64,000 bases of DNA, taken from Pomphorhynchus laevis. Taxonomy: Eukaryota > Acanthocephala > Palaeacanthocephala > Echinorhynchida > Pomphorhynchidae. The position numbers were made by a program, and so were the translations under genes. Shown here piece after piece: positions 54,176 to 64,000 of the stretch (positions are counted from its first letter, which is position 1; each line of letters begins with the position of its first letter). The DNA is taken from positions 1 through 64,000 of the forward strand of contig WNNJ02001060.1 in NCBI GenBank assembly GCA_012934845.2. Reading direction: 5' to 3'. The notes under the pieces are model-generated. The model had not been told where the DNA came from, ran no database searches, and saw nothing but the letters and a program-made list of their open reading frames with translations.

Positions 54176-55717
54176 GTGGCGTCCGACTGTACAGTGGCAT
54201 CCCTTACTTCTGTAGAGTCAGACCTCTTTAGTAGTGATAGTTCGTGTGTAGGGGAATTAGTCGACTCCGCTAGCGTCACCGAGCGTGTCACATTTTCTCA
54301 TTATACGAACATTTTTGTCGGTTATTCAAATGTTCGTAGTCTCCTGGCTCAGTTTTCTGAAATTAAATTCATAGTTGCTTCGAAACGTTTTGATGTATTT
54401 CGTATAACCGAAACATGGCTACATTCTAACATTTCGGATGATTGTGTTGCCATCCCTAACTATTTTCTAATACGTTCGGATCGCTCGTGTGGTAAACACG
54501 GAAGTGGGGTAGCCGCCTATATGCGAAATAGTCTCCTGGTATCGAATATCTCTGCTTTTCGCGACGATATTGGTTCTTCCTTTGAAGGTCTTGCTTTTAC
54601 ACTGGGAAATGGTCAACGATCCCGATTCTGCGTCCTTTACCGTTCTCCGTCCTATGAATTAAGATTTGACTCTCTTAAACCACATTTGCTGAGTTTATCT
54701 TCGTATCCTATGATTTTGCTCCTGGGTGACTTTAATATCCCTCAAATAGACTGGAAAATAGTCATTCACGACCAATTCACGGAATTGGGAAAGTACTAAG
54801 TGACTTTCTGTTACTCGAGATGCTACTAGTTCAACATATTAAAGAACCTATTTGTGTGACAGGGACGCCTATACTCGATTTGGTCTTTACTAAGTGTTTG
54901 GATGACGTTTCAGGTGTTCGTTATAATGCAACAAATTGGCAACAGCGATCAAAACTCTAATTTTAAAAAACGTTGTTGGGTAGGTGTTGATGCTAGTCAA
55001 CTAGCTGCAAGCTTCCCAAAGGGTATCTGTGATAGTATTCGTATTCACTTCAGTTTGGAGGTACCAGTAGTCTTTGATCTGCTTCATGATGAATTGAAGC
55101 GAATTTCTGATATATTTGCTCCACTACGTGCCTGCAAGTCCAAGCATGGGTATCCTGCTTGGTTTGACAGAGAGCTTCTTGATGCTATCAGATCCCGCAA
55201 CAAATTGTGACGCGAATTTAGGCGTTCTCCTGCTTCCAAACTTGCCTACATCGACTCTCGGAACTTATGCAATCGGCTAAAATTTCAGAAACGCTATTCG
55301 TACGAAGATAGTATCGCCAGAGATACATCTTTGAATCCTAGGAGGTTTTGGTCTTATGTAAGAAGCAACAGAACTCTTGGCTTTACAATTAGCTCAATCC
55401 AAATGCCAACTGAAACTTGGACCGATCCGTCACTAATCGCCCAGCATTTAGCTGATGGCTTCTTGGTACAGGCTTTGACCTCTAACACACTGTATGACTT
55501 TAGTTGGAAGTATGTTACGGTTGCTCATCGGTGTTGTGTTCGTCCACTCAGAGTGGATGAGGTGTTGAACGAGGTTATGAAGCTCGATCCGTTTACATCT
55601 CCGGGACCAGACAATATTGCCCCCTTCCTCGTCAAATCCCTAGCGAACGTACTGAGCAATGATTTAACTATGTTCTTCAGATACAGCTTAGACGCATCTT
55701 GGATTTTTGACAGTTGA
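54176..55717 (+). pseudogene. LINE C copy 4 ORF2 endonuclease and linker, broken
   Basis: Frame 54176-54799 has YSNVRSLLAQFSEIK, RITETWLHSNISDDCVAIP, SGVAAYMRNSLLVSN, FCVLYRSPSYELR and LLGDFNIPQIDW, an APE-type endonuclease. Frames 54902-55210 (HGYPAWFDRELLDAIRSRNK) and 55331-55717 (RRFWSYVRSN ... TSPGPDNIAPFLV) continue it, with breaks between. Confidence 0.8.
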
Positions 55718-55729
55718 AAGTGTGCAATT

Positions 55730-56994
55730 GTGGTGCCTATTCCCAAAAAGCATCCTGCTAGCTTTTGCGCGGACTTTCGGCCCATTAGCTTGACTAGCGT
55801 ATTCTGCAAACTTTTAGAAAGAATCATTGCTAGTAGAATCAGGGATCATTTGGATCGTAATCACATATTGGTTGAATCTCAACATGGTTTCAGGATCGGA
55901 CGTTCATGCCTTACTAACCTACTAACTGCGCGTGAAAAATGGGCTGATGCTCTGGGGGCTGGGTTTCAGGTTCATACAGTATTCCTTGATTTTTCGAAAG
56001 CTTTTGATAGGGTACCACACGACGGTATAGTGTCTTTACTGTATCACTATGGACTCCATTCATATATTGGTGAGTGGGTCAGGCAATTTCTATCAAATAG
56101 GTCTTTACGAGTTTGTGTGGGGGTGTGTTTTCCTATTCGGTGAATGTTAATTCTGGCGTACCGCATGGATCAGTCCTTGGCCCACTGCTCTTTATAATCT
56201 TCATTAATGATCTGCTACTCCGCTTTTCATGCTCTCATCTAGCTTTTGCAGGCGATCTAAAGATTTTGTCGATCATTAGAAGTCCTGCTGATCGAGTATC
56301 GTTACAAAATGATCTAAACTCTCTGATCAAGTGGTGCGATTCTACCGGACTACGGTTAAATGTTGATAAATGTGTCCTTATGCAACTAAGTCGCTCTATT
56401 GAAACTCTAAGATACTATATTGGAGATATTGTCTTAAAGGAAGTGTCTCATCATAAGGATTTAGGGATTATTGTCCATCGATCCTTGAAAACAAAGTTGA
56501 ACACCGACTTCTTTCTAGGTAAAGCTACTAGGGCGTTATATTGTATTAAAAATGCATTCCTCAGGTTAAGCTGTCATATGTTCAAGAGGTTAGTCATCTC
56601 CATCGTCAGGTCACACTTCGAGTACTGCATTCAGACTTGTTTCCCTGTCACTAAGCAAGAACTATTAGACCTGGAGTCTATTCATAGGCGCGGATCAAGG
56701 CTCTGTATTGGCTTAAGTGGTATTGACTATTATGTACGTCTAAGTCGTATTGCGATGTTGTCGGTACGTGAGAGGTTCAAATCCTTGGAAATGTTATGTC
56801 TATGGCATATGTCGAATGATGCGGTGGGTTATCCCACCGATGTAATCACTAGGCGGGTAAGTCAGTTGCTGGGACATTACAGAGTCTTGTGTAAATTTAG
56901 ATTTGGCAGATTACCAAAGTGTATAGATTCTCGAGGAGAGGAGTTAACATGTGGAATTCGTTGCCTGAAGAAGTCGTTGCATCCCCCAGTTTGA
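55730..56994 (+). pseudogene. LINE C copy 4 ORF2 reverse transcriptase, catalytic Asp lost
   Basis: Frames 55730-56143 (CADFRPISLTSVFCKLLERI, QHGFRIGRSCLTNLL, VFLDFSKAFDRVPHD) and 56113-56994 (VPHGSVLGPLLFIIFIN, LAFAGDLKI, GLRLNVDKCVLMQL, RRGSRLCIGLSGIDYYVRL). The expected FADD is FAGD (GGC at 56251-56253), so one metal-binding Asp is gone. One frameshift joins the two. Confidence 0.85.
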
Positions 56995-57189
56995 GAACGT
57001 TTAAATCACGATGCTACAAATGGATACGTGAACCATGCCGCCATTCAACACTACCACTGGAATATTCTAATTAGCTACGTTGACTGACTATTTGCTTTTC
57101 TTTTTTTGGACTCTGCCTGAATAGCCTTTTGGCTTTGGTATGTATTGGAATAATAATAAATAATTGTTGAGATTTAAATAATCAACTTG

Positions 57190-58440
57190 TACAATTATCT
57201 TACGATAAAATGTAAGGAAAATATCTGAAAGTGAACGAGGGTATCTCGGTAAACTCGCATATACTCTCTAAAGTCAAAAAATATGCAGTGAAATAAGTAT
57301 CGGTGCTTTAAAGCAACTCGAAAACAACGTGAAGGTAAATGTTTTAAAGATGACATTTATTCTTATTCTGATTGGACGTTGCACCAGTTCGGAAACAGGT
57401 AATTTAGTAACGATTACCCTGACAGCCCCCTTACAACAAGAAAAGGATAGTACCGTATTTCATTTACAACGGCTGAAACTAGCGGAGACTTACCAAATGT
57501 TCTTCAACGATAACTCGATAGAATTAAGGTGGCAACATTTAAGACAATTATGACATCGGTCTAGATTTCATACTTAATACTATATATTACTGATTATGAT
57601 ATTCTGAATCTGGGAAAATGTATGGTATCTCGTATGTAAGATTTATCAAAAGTAAAGCCTGTAAAGCAATCTATGTTGTCTTTGGTATTACGTCAATTGA
57701 GAACGCGATGATGCTTGAGCTGAGCTCCTTTAACTCTTTTCTAGGGTACAACCTGATCTTTAAATACATAGCCGATTATTTTACAAATCTATATTGACAG
57801 AGATGCCATAATTGGGGCATTGACAGTCTTTGTGTTCCAAGTCCAAGAAGTTTAAAACATATACTTGTGATAAAGGGGAAGATCCCTGCCCCGGTCCCAC
57901 TAAGTTTCCAAATTGAGCTTGGATCATCCGAGCTGGGCCAGAAAATGTGAGGATTTTAAAAAAATACAGAAACAGGTATATTATATCGATAGGGAATCGC
58001 CACAAAACTCCTCACAGAATATACATTTTGACTCCTCTGTGAGGAGTCAAAACGGAATCAATTTTTCAGTATGAAGAATGTAATAAAATTGATAGACCAA
58101 AAGAATCAGGGAAACGCTCTAAATTCAATCAATATTTTTAACTCTGATTAGGACTCTCGACATTTCTACTCCGGTATCTACAGTACTACTGTCATGAACA
58201 GCTCTAACAAATGAGCAGCTTTTGCAGAAATTCGATTCATCAATAGCTCGAACAAACAGACATCTTCAGCAGACCTGACCTCGATCAGGCTTCAAAAAAG
58301 GGAAAGATATGGGAGAAGAAGGTCTTCTTCTCGAATATGATAACGCTAAACTTACCACCGAAAACACTTCGAGTGGTAGTAGTGTGTCTGCTATAGGTTC
58401 CAGCAGCAGAGAAGGTAATCACCCCAATGCTGACTCCAAC
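57190..58440. other. spacer with one possible small secreted-protein frame
   Basis: Plus strand 57350-57553 reads MTFILILIGRCTSS then ETGNLVTITLTAPLQ to the stop, 67 codons, starting with a short hydrophobic signal-like segment. A GTAATT donor-like site follows SSET, so it could be a first exon. No family recognised. The remaining sequence shows nothing. Confidence 0.3.
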
Positions 58441-58449
58441 TAGGTGGCG

Positions 58450-60360
58450 GTCCGTTCCTACCTGTAATCAAACGCAATGAGAAGTAGTCAAGATCTATTT
58501 CCACAGAATATTTTTCAGTGGAATTCGGAGGTGCTTCTGCTATTCATCTTTTATTTTACCCTAGCTGAACCTAAGGAATTCTCCGGAAATAGGATCAGTT
58601 CCGTCCAATTGAGACCAATCCGTAACCTTACGATTCAGCCACCCAAGATTTGCCCCATACCTAAGCCCCCAATCCCAGCGCACAATAGTCGGGAATCGTT
58701 ACATGAAAAGCTCAAGAAATCTTATTCTTTGCTCCAGAGGACGTCCTCTTTAAAAGAAGAAAAGTTACGAGATAGCCAAGGTGTCCCAGAAACGCACCTG
58801 AACACTCTATTTTACAACAAACGTTGGGCCTCTTTCAGGGCCCATCTTGCTAACCTCAGGTATCATACTCGATGTGTAAAGACATGGAGGGATTGATTTT
58901 TCAATATGGAAGAGAGAAGATATTGCTAGTCTCTTTAATTTCTTCTTTGTAACAGGAGTGGCATTTAAGACTACCACCTGCAGTTTAGAAGGATTGAGAA
59001 GAATATTTGAAGATAATGATTAGTAATTTAATCTTAAAAAGAATTGGCTGATATCCGAGACTACATTTTTTCATCTGAGTCCAGAAAATAGAAATTTGGT
59101 ATCATCAGCGTATACTGCTATATGCTGCTTACGTAACAGATTTAAATAATACAATAGAAGCAGCGAGCTAGACGATAGGAGAAAGTAAAAAACTTTGAGG
59201 CAAACCTGTAGTTGTGTAGTACTGATGGAAAACAGGGTAGTCTTAATAGAAGAATCGTTTGGTGTTCATCAATATTTTCACCCTGTTAACAATTCTTGCA
59301 GACAACCTGTGGACCTAATAGAAGTGATAACAAAGGGAATAAAAACGCGGTCGAATGCAGTTAAAAAGTCCGGAAAGACAGCTACAGTAAGCTGATGACT
59401 GTTATTCCGAAAAACTGATGCACTTCCCTATCGCTGAATAAACTGAGCGACCTTTTACAAACTCATGAAAATAAGGTGGGATTAAATTGCGACTACTTAA
59501 ATGGTCGCAGATTTTACGCGCAAGCGCTTTTTCGTAAATAAGGATGACGGAGTTTTGAATCGAATTGGGCCGCAGGTCTTGAGAACACGTAACCCTATCC
59601 TTTTTTGGTAAAAATAAACGCCTTCTCATGTTAATACCGGCGATGTCGGAAATGGTAGCAAATAGCATCCTAATGGCGATATCCTTTCTCTTACCGTCTG
59701 TCAACAGCTGACAGATACGAGTGGGAAGTAGCGCACTGGTTTCAGAGTTTTCTAGATACGAACCCAGGAGTTTAGGATATCCTTAACGGAGAGTCCACTA
59801 CTCATAAAACCGCTCAAGGTAGGGATTGGTTGGGGTTGGAGGAATGACTCCATAATTGTGTATGGATAGTGAATGCTCCAAAACTTTATCAATGCATATG
59901 TTACCAATCCAACCTAATACCCTCTCCTTCCAGCTGACAAACTTCTTAAACATCATCCAAAAGATGGCTGACAAGAACTAAGGCGAGTAATGTTCGCCGT
60001 TTTCCTGTTCAGTTAGAGCCTATACTTAGTATTCCAATATTCTTTCGAGAGCCCCTGTCTGATGGAAACATATAGATTGAGAAAGTGTGACATTTTTTGT
60101 TAGGACCTTGAATTTCGTTGAAGTGGGGTTGAAAATGCGACCTTGTAGGTAGTCGAAAGTATCCCGGTAGCTTACAAAGAGAGGTAGGAATTGAATCGGG
60201 TTAAACTCGCGTTTCCTACTACAGGTAAGAGTCAAATAGCTGCTTGAAAGAGCGTTGCCTTGATTGGATTAAAGTGGAACATTCTCAGCAATTTATCTTC
60301 CTTTAACCGCTAAGGTCGTGCAAGATGGACAATTGTTGACGCGACTGCTCAATACATAAA
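58450..60360 (-). mobile_element. decayed LINE family B copy
   Basis: Minus strand: 60235-60026 matches the 15.3 kb fragment; 59704-59402 reads DIAIRMLFATISDIAGIN, LFLPKKDRVTCSQDLRPN and LIYEKALARKICDHLSSRN, matching the 28.9 kb frame. The C-terminal region at 58900-58560 follows (GTWLSRN-like, then the RGRPPE-equivalent). It has many stops, with none of the central motifs intact. The plus-strand 139-codon frame at 58477-58896 is an antisense shadow. Confidence 0.75.
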
Positions 60361-61010
60361 TGGCTTAAGCAGCCATTTCTCATGAAGCAGTAGAATTCAG
60401 AGGTATGAATTTGTAGATGTACTATGAAATGCCGGGGACGGTGATGTATGCATGAAGTATTCGTTCCTTGATCTGCGGAGTGCGGCTTTAATCCAACTAC
60501 CAGTTATGTCGTTTCTAGAGATCAAGTAGATCACGGTTCTTGTAAATCTCTATTGGTTGAATATAGATATTGGATATACTGAAACGTTTACCTTCTTTAC
60601 AAAGTGTTATCAATAAACAAACAAGATGAACAAGAATTGTTAAGTAAGAGTAATGATCTTAAGTGGCATTTAACTATGTTTATAATATCTTGAGATAAAC
60701 AGGAATGTGATGAGGTTATATACGAATTATAGCAGGTGATTGTGTGAATTGGTTATATCGAGTAATGTCCTAAAGTGACCGGATAGCTTTAGTCTTCTGA
60801 ATAATAACGTCTGCATCTCGACGAGATAAAAGACGAAGAGCAGGAGCACCTCCCGAATTCCACTGAAAATTTTTCGGTAAAAAAGTGCCTTGATTACTTC
60901 CAATTGAGTTGACTTATATGTGGGAAGAGCATGCCAACTAGTTGGACTCAATCGCATAAGGTTATCTTCCCACTGCCAATCCCAACAGTGGCCCAACTGT
61001 TACCTCCGTT
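60360..61010 (-). mobile_element. family B-related 5' region fragment
   Basis: The minus strand at 60890-60830 (TTTTCAGTGGAATTCGGG, GAGGTGCTCCTGCTCTTCG) matches the plus strand at 58513-58560. The same sequence type is therefore present in both orientations around the family B copy. The coding context is unclear. Confidence 0.4.
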
Positions 61011-61199
61011 ACGACAGCATTGATGGAACTGACGAATGGGATATTATCATTTCCCAGCAGAGAATTTTTCTCCCATTTTACCGTATTTTGAAGAGTCAGC
61101 TTAGTACCTTAGGAATTTGCAAATGCTGTTCGTTTGTTAGATTTCGATGTATTATTTGTAAAAGTCTGAATGGCAAAATAGAATAGCAGACACATTAAA

Positions 61200-62560
61200 A
61201 AAACATTTATTGAATTTGTTTAATTAATATGCTTTGTTTGTAATCAATTAATTCAGTAATTTCTTCCGTGTTGTTTGTAATCATTTATTGTTTTTGTTCA
61301 CTGCTTCCCGAAAAGTAGAGGAATTTCCATCTGGCGCCATTTGCCTAGATCGACAGCTCTTAAAGTGGAAACATTTTATGGACACGCAGATTGATCCCTG
61401 ACACAGTTAGGACATGTTAGAGTACCTTTGCAAGGAGTATCAGATTGATTATTTTATGAACATGTACTACAACGCTTAAGGGGAGAACAGAACGAACCCC
61501 AATGACTCATTTGTGGCACTGATCACAGTGCGGATACGTGCGATCGTATGTACTGATCAGCTGGTACCGCAAGTTAGCTCAAAGAAAGGGTTTGCTCAAC
61601 TCTGTTAGTGTATGGCCGATATTTACAGGAGCACTAGCAAACGCGATCAGAACCGCATGTTCATTTTTCATAATAAATCTAATCTTGGAGATGAACAATT
61701 CCACTCTAAGATCATTTAAACTTGCATATGTTAGATCATGCATAATATTTGTAATTTTTATAGATGCATCAATTGGCTTTAGAATCACCGATCCGTACTG
61801 TTGTAAATAGCCGTCAAAGAAACTTGTATATTCATCAGCCAAATATTATAAATGGTTACAAAGGAAATTCGCTATGTTCTTGTATATGCCCTGACTGAAT
61901 TGAACACAACCATATCTGTAATTTACAACAAAAAATCGTAACAATTTGTTAAAACATTCCTCTCTGTAAAGGGGCGTTCAAGGTAATGATTGCAAGATTC
62001 CATAACATTTTACAGATAAGCTCAACGATAGTGTATTCCTTTAGTTGATTATCAAACAACTAATCTGAACGTCTTGTTTTTATATACAATTCACATGTTA
62101 ATTCTGCGTTTTTTCAATTCATTCGATCGTTGGATAGTGTTATCCATGGTGCAAATTTTTTCGATTTTAAATTTCGTGTAAAATGATTAATGATTCACGG
62201 CTTCGAATGTTGCGCATTACTGTTTCATCTATTCATGCGCATTTATTTATCGAAACGGTTACTGCATATGATTGATCGGTTAGACTGACCGTAATTGACA
62301 TTCTACAATTCAAAACTATGAGTAAGTTTATTGCACTATTTACATTAATTGTTCACTGTTTGAAAGTGTTGTTGGCTGTTTTAGACCCAAGAGGCAAAGT
62401 GTTTTAAAAAATCACTATATTTTTGACTGATAAGTTTCATTATTTTATGAAGTAGAATAATTATAATATAATAATTATATTAGAGAATATTAATATATAT
62501 AATTAACTGAGAATATTAATTATTCCACCGTAGACTTTCAGCATGAGGCGGAAAAAATGT
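61200..62560. other. mostly unassigned; one possible host exon
   Basis: At 61510-61390 the minus strand has a Cys-rich stretch (CSPLKRCSTCS, then PCKGTLTCPNC) interrupted by stops, perhaps a decayed N-terminus of a REL-type LINE. 61627-61797 is listed separately. Otherwise nothing is supported. Confidence 0.35.
61627..61797 (-). CDS. possible internal host exon, weak resemblance to Elongator subunit 4
   Basis: An 87-codon minus-strand frame covers it. An ACAACAG acceptor and GTAAAT donor would delimit 57 codons in phase 0: YGSVILKPIDASIKITNIM ... ELFISKIRFIMKNEHAVLIA ... SAP. The hydrophobic FxxxIRFIMKNEHAVLIAF strand-helix pattern recalls the L-R-x-L-x-R-x3-A-x3-T region of ELP4, but this is a weak memory match. 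It could be non-coding. Confidence 0.22.
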
Positions 62561-62639
62561 ACATATAATAACAATAACTTATTTAACGTGACAATTTTTT
62601 AAGAGAAAAATTGTTCAAACATATAAGCGATTCATGATT

Positions 62640-63686
62640 TCAACAGTCAACGAATGTGACTTTCTTAACAGCAGCCCGGCTCGTCGATCGAGCGCCTCTT
62701 ATACAATTCGAGGCAGCTTTGCATAAAACAAAACCAATTTTTCTTTTTAGCTTACATATGCAATCAGCATAAGGAGTTTGCGTCTTCACGGATTTTAACT
62801 TGGCCAGTGTGCGTAAGAAAGGCATCGCAGCGGGACCTATACCACCAGATGACGTGAAAATGACTGGAATGAAAACGGCACGCTCTACGTCCATTATCCG
62901 CTCCTCGTATTTTGAACGTTTGCGTTGCTCATGGTAATCGAAAGCACTTGAAGGTTCACTCTGACACGATATGGCATGCTGATTAAAAATACAAACGTCA
63001 ATAAACGTTCGCTCATATCGTGACCCAGCGAGACTGCAGCAGCTGACATCTAATCGAGCTTCATTCTCTTTGCATGTAGTGGCTCTTTGAAACAATATAG
63101 AGGAATCTATTGGCTGTAATTTGGGTTCGATTTCAACACTAGAGCACACGGTTGATAGCTCATGTCCAAGAAGATCTCTCACTGCATTATGTCTTAATAT
63201 CGGAAGTCCACCACGCTTGCATGATAGCAGGTGAGACAGCTTATCCAATCCACCGCAAACACAAGAACATTGTGGGACATTTAGCGGATCAACACCGTAA
63301 CTAACCGCTATGGAATCTATAAATTCATGTGGAGTAAGAAGTTCACATTCTGAAGCAATAGGTAAAGCACTAAGCCATGTTGATGATCCGCCTATTTTGG
63401 AAAATTTTAGGGATTGACGAATATGTGTCGGAAGTGCATTTGAAACAGCTTCTAAACGTGAAGCAAATAATTTGATTCGATTTTTGGAAAGTTCGGCAAC
63501 GACATTTTGTTGAGCATGCCTTAGGTCTTGACACACCAATCCTGATAGATAAGTGTCGCATACTTTGTTTGAGTTTTCAAACTTGATAAGGGCAACATGT
63601 CCAGGATCCGAAATTCCAAGACCTCCTAACTCGATCGGTGAATACACTACAGTAAACATATCGTCCTCTATATCTTGCCCCAACAT
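62640..63686 (-). CDS. C-terminal half of REL-type LINE protein: zinc finger plus restriction-like endonuclease (348 codons)
   Basis: Begins MLGQDIEDDMFT; the real frame continues upstream (IPLTHAIRNSLLAK). Then SPIELGGLGISDPGHVALIK, a finger CSCVCGGLDKLSHLLSCKRG (about residues 138-157), RHNAVRDLLGHEL, and the endonuclease-like ARLDVSC ... RTFIDVCIFN (R-x-D-x(n)-D pattern of PD-(D/E)XK nucleases), YHEQRKRSKYEERIMDVE and IFTSSGGIGPAAM. Such a finger and nuclease after the reverse transcriptase is typical of the R2/NeSL/HERO-type LINEs. The exact clade is not settled. Confidence 0.8.
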   Translation of the reverse strand: MLGQDIEDDMFTVVYSPIELGGLGISDPGHVALIKFENSNKVCDTYLSGLVCQDLRHAQQNVVAELSKNRIKLFASRLEAVSNALPTHIRQSLKFSKIGGSSTWLSALPIASECELLTPHEFIDSIAVSYGVDPLNVPQCSCVCGGLDKLSHLLSCKRGGLPILRHNAVRDLLGHELSTVCSSVEIEPKLQPIDSSILFQRATTCKENEARLDVSCCSLAGSRYERTFIDVCIFNQHAISCQSEPSSAFDYHEQRKRSKYEERIMDVERAVFIPVIFTSSGGIGPAAMPFLRTLAKLKSVKTQTPYADCICKLKRKIGFVLCKAASNCIRGARSTSRAAVKKVTFVDC

Positions 63687-63756
63687 TTTAGCAAGCAGAC
63701 TATTACGTATTGCATGCGTTAAGGGGATGAGCGAATGAAGACGACAGGGAGTAGTC

Positions 63757-63999
63757 CTAAAGTAAATGAGTCAATTTCCATTGCAAGGAATGTGTTAAGC
63801 CAGCATACGCTATATGAGGATCGATATTCGCAACCGTTTGAAGGCGATCCACAAGTGTTGTCCAAGCACATAATTTTTGATCAACCTGCTCATTCAAAAA
63901 AGACTTAGAGCCAATAGGAGACCCCAAGACCTCTATGCCATCGGTAGTGCATTTTATTCCATTAAAATCGAGATTTTCAATGTCTGAAAAATTGTGCAA
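63757..63999 (-). CDS. REL-type LINE protein, segment after the reverse transcriptase, partial
   Basis: Reads DFNGIKCTTDGIEVLGSPIG, DQKLCAWTTLVDRL and DPHIAYAGLTHSLQWKLTHL before a stop caused by a one-base shift (the next frame continues FRTTPCRLHSLIPLTH). The LGSPIG and AYAGLTHSLQWKL blocks follow the catalytic region in this lineage. Continues past the right edge. Confidence 0.75.
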   Translation of the reverse strand: MHNFSDIENLDFNGIKCTTDGIEVLGSPIGSKSFLNEQVDQKLCAWTTLVDRLQTVANIDPHIAYAGLTHSLQWKLTHLL

Positions 64000-64000
64000 T

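Larger units (their letters stand above)
52915..57180 (+). mobile_element. full-length CR1-like LINE family C (copy 4), 4.27 kb
   Basis: 5' end GAGTTAAAAAATTGTCTTGG shared with copy 3 at 44.24 kb. ORF1 from 53114, ORF2 from about 54176 to 56994, 3' end with an AGCCTTTTGGCT hairpin and AATAATAATAAATAA tail at about 57150-57165. Complete order of parts but several stops and shifts, and a mutated catalytic motif. Confidence 0.85.
62560..64000 (-). mobile_element. young REL-type LINE, 3' half, running off the right edge
   Basis: Two long minus-strand frames (63999-63757 and 63686-62640) belong to one protein separated by a single frameshift near 63760. The 3' UTR has a perfect 9 bp hairpin (62591-62614) and CACGTTAAATAA before a TTATTGTTATTATA tail. 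Far better preserved than the copy at 15.96-20.8 kb. The reverse transcriptase lies beyond the window. Confidence 0.8.

Noticed and set aside
58477-58896. 139-codon plus-strand frame
   Set aside because: Antisense of the C-terminal part of a decayed LINE B; codon pattern follows the opposite strand.

Overview
This 64 kb window is nuclear DNA of an AT-rich invertebrate animal. Three host genes are recognisable, all with very small introns (many 47 to 53 bp), and they sit among at least six lineages of retroelement. A putative CFAP77-like axonemal gene suggests an animal with motile cilia or flagellated sperm. I cannot name the species; a small-genomed spiralian or flatworm-like animal would fit, but that is inference.

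Layout. Positions 14105 down to the left edge hold a minus-strand RRP12 gene (pre-ribosome maturation and export). I assemble thirteen phase-consistent exons giving 722 codons; the 3' part lies outside the window. Its larger introns carry a decayed LINE, palindromic MITE-like elements and degenerate repeats. From 14.3 to 15.7 kb are LINE fragments. From 15.96 to 20.8 kb is an old LINE of the restriction-like-endonuclease type, split by a 1.85 kb LINE of family A. From 21 to 26 kb are LINE pieces, a 164 bp tandem repeat and Penelope-like remnants. At 26.6 to 27.0 kb is a three-exon CFAP77-like gene. From 28.8 to 30.4 kb is a family B LINE with a 473-codon uninterrupted reverse transcriptase frame. 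From 31.3 to 35.8 kb is a CR1-like LINE of family C. From 37.9 to 42.1 kb are Penelope-like remnants in both orientations, followed at 42.09 to about 42.73 kb by a GT-rich island whose first frame is open only under a mitochondrial code and resembles cox3 (candidate nuclear mitochondrial insert). A two-exon HIG1-domain gene lies at 43.70 to 44.15 kb. From 44.2 to 52.2 kb is a second family C LINE split by an almost full-length family A LINE (47.1 to 51.7 kb). From 52.9 to 57.2 kb is a third family C LINE. From 58.4 to 61 kb are family B remains. From 62.56 kb to the right edge is a young restriction-like-endonuclease LINE.

Families A and C are both two-ORF elements of the CR1/L2 group. Their ORF1 proteins share a half-PHD-like zinc finger near the N terminus (C-x(4 or 5)-C-x2-W ... 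F-x-C-G-F-C), and ORF2 carries an APE-type endonuclease followed by reverse transcriptase. No tRNA, rRNA or CRISPR feature could be supported. All calls rest on reading the sequence and remembered family features; no database search was possible.
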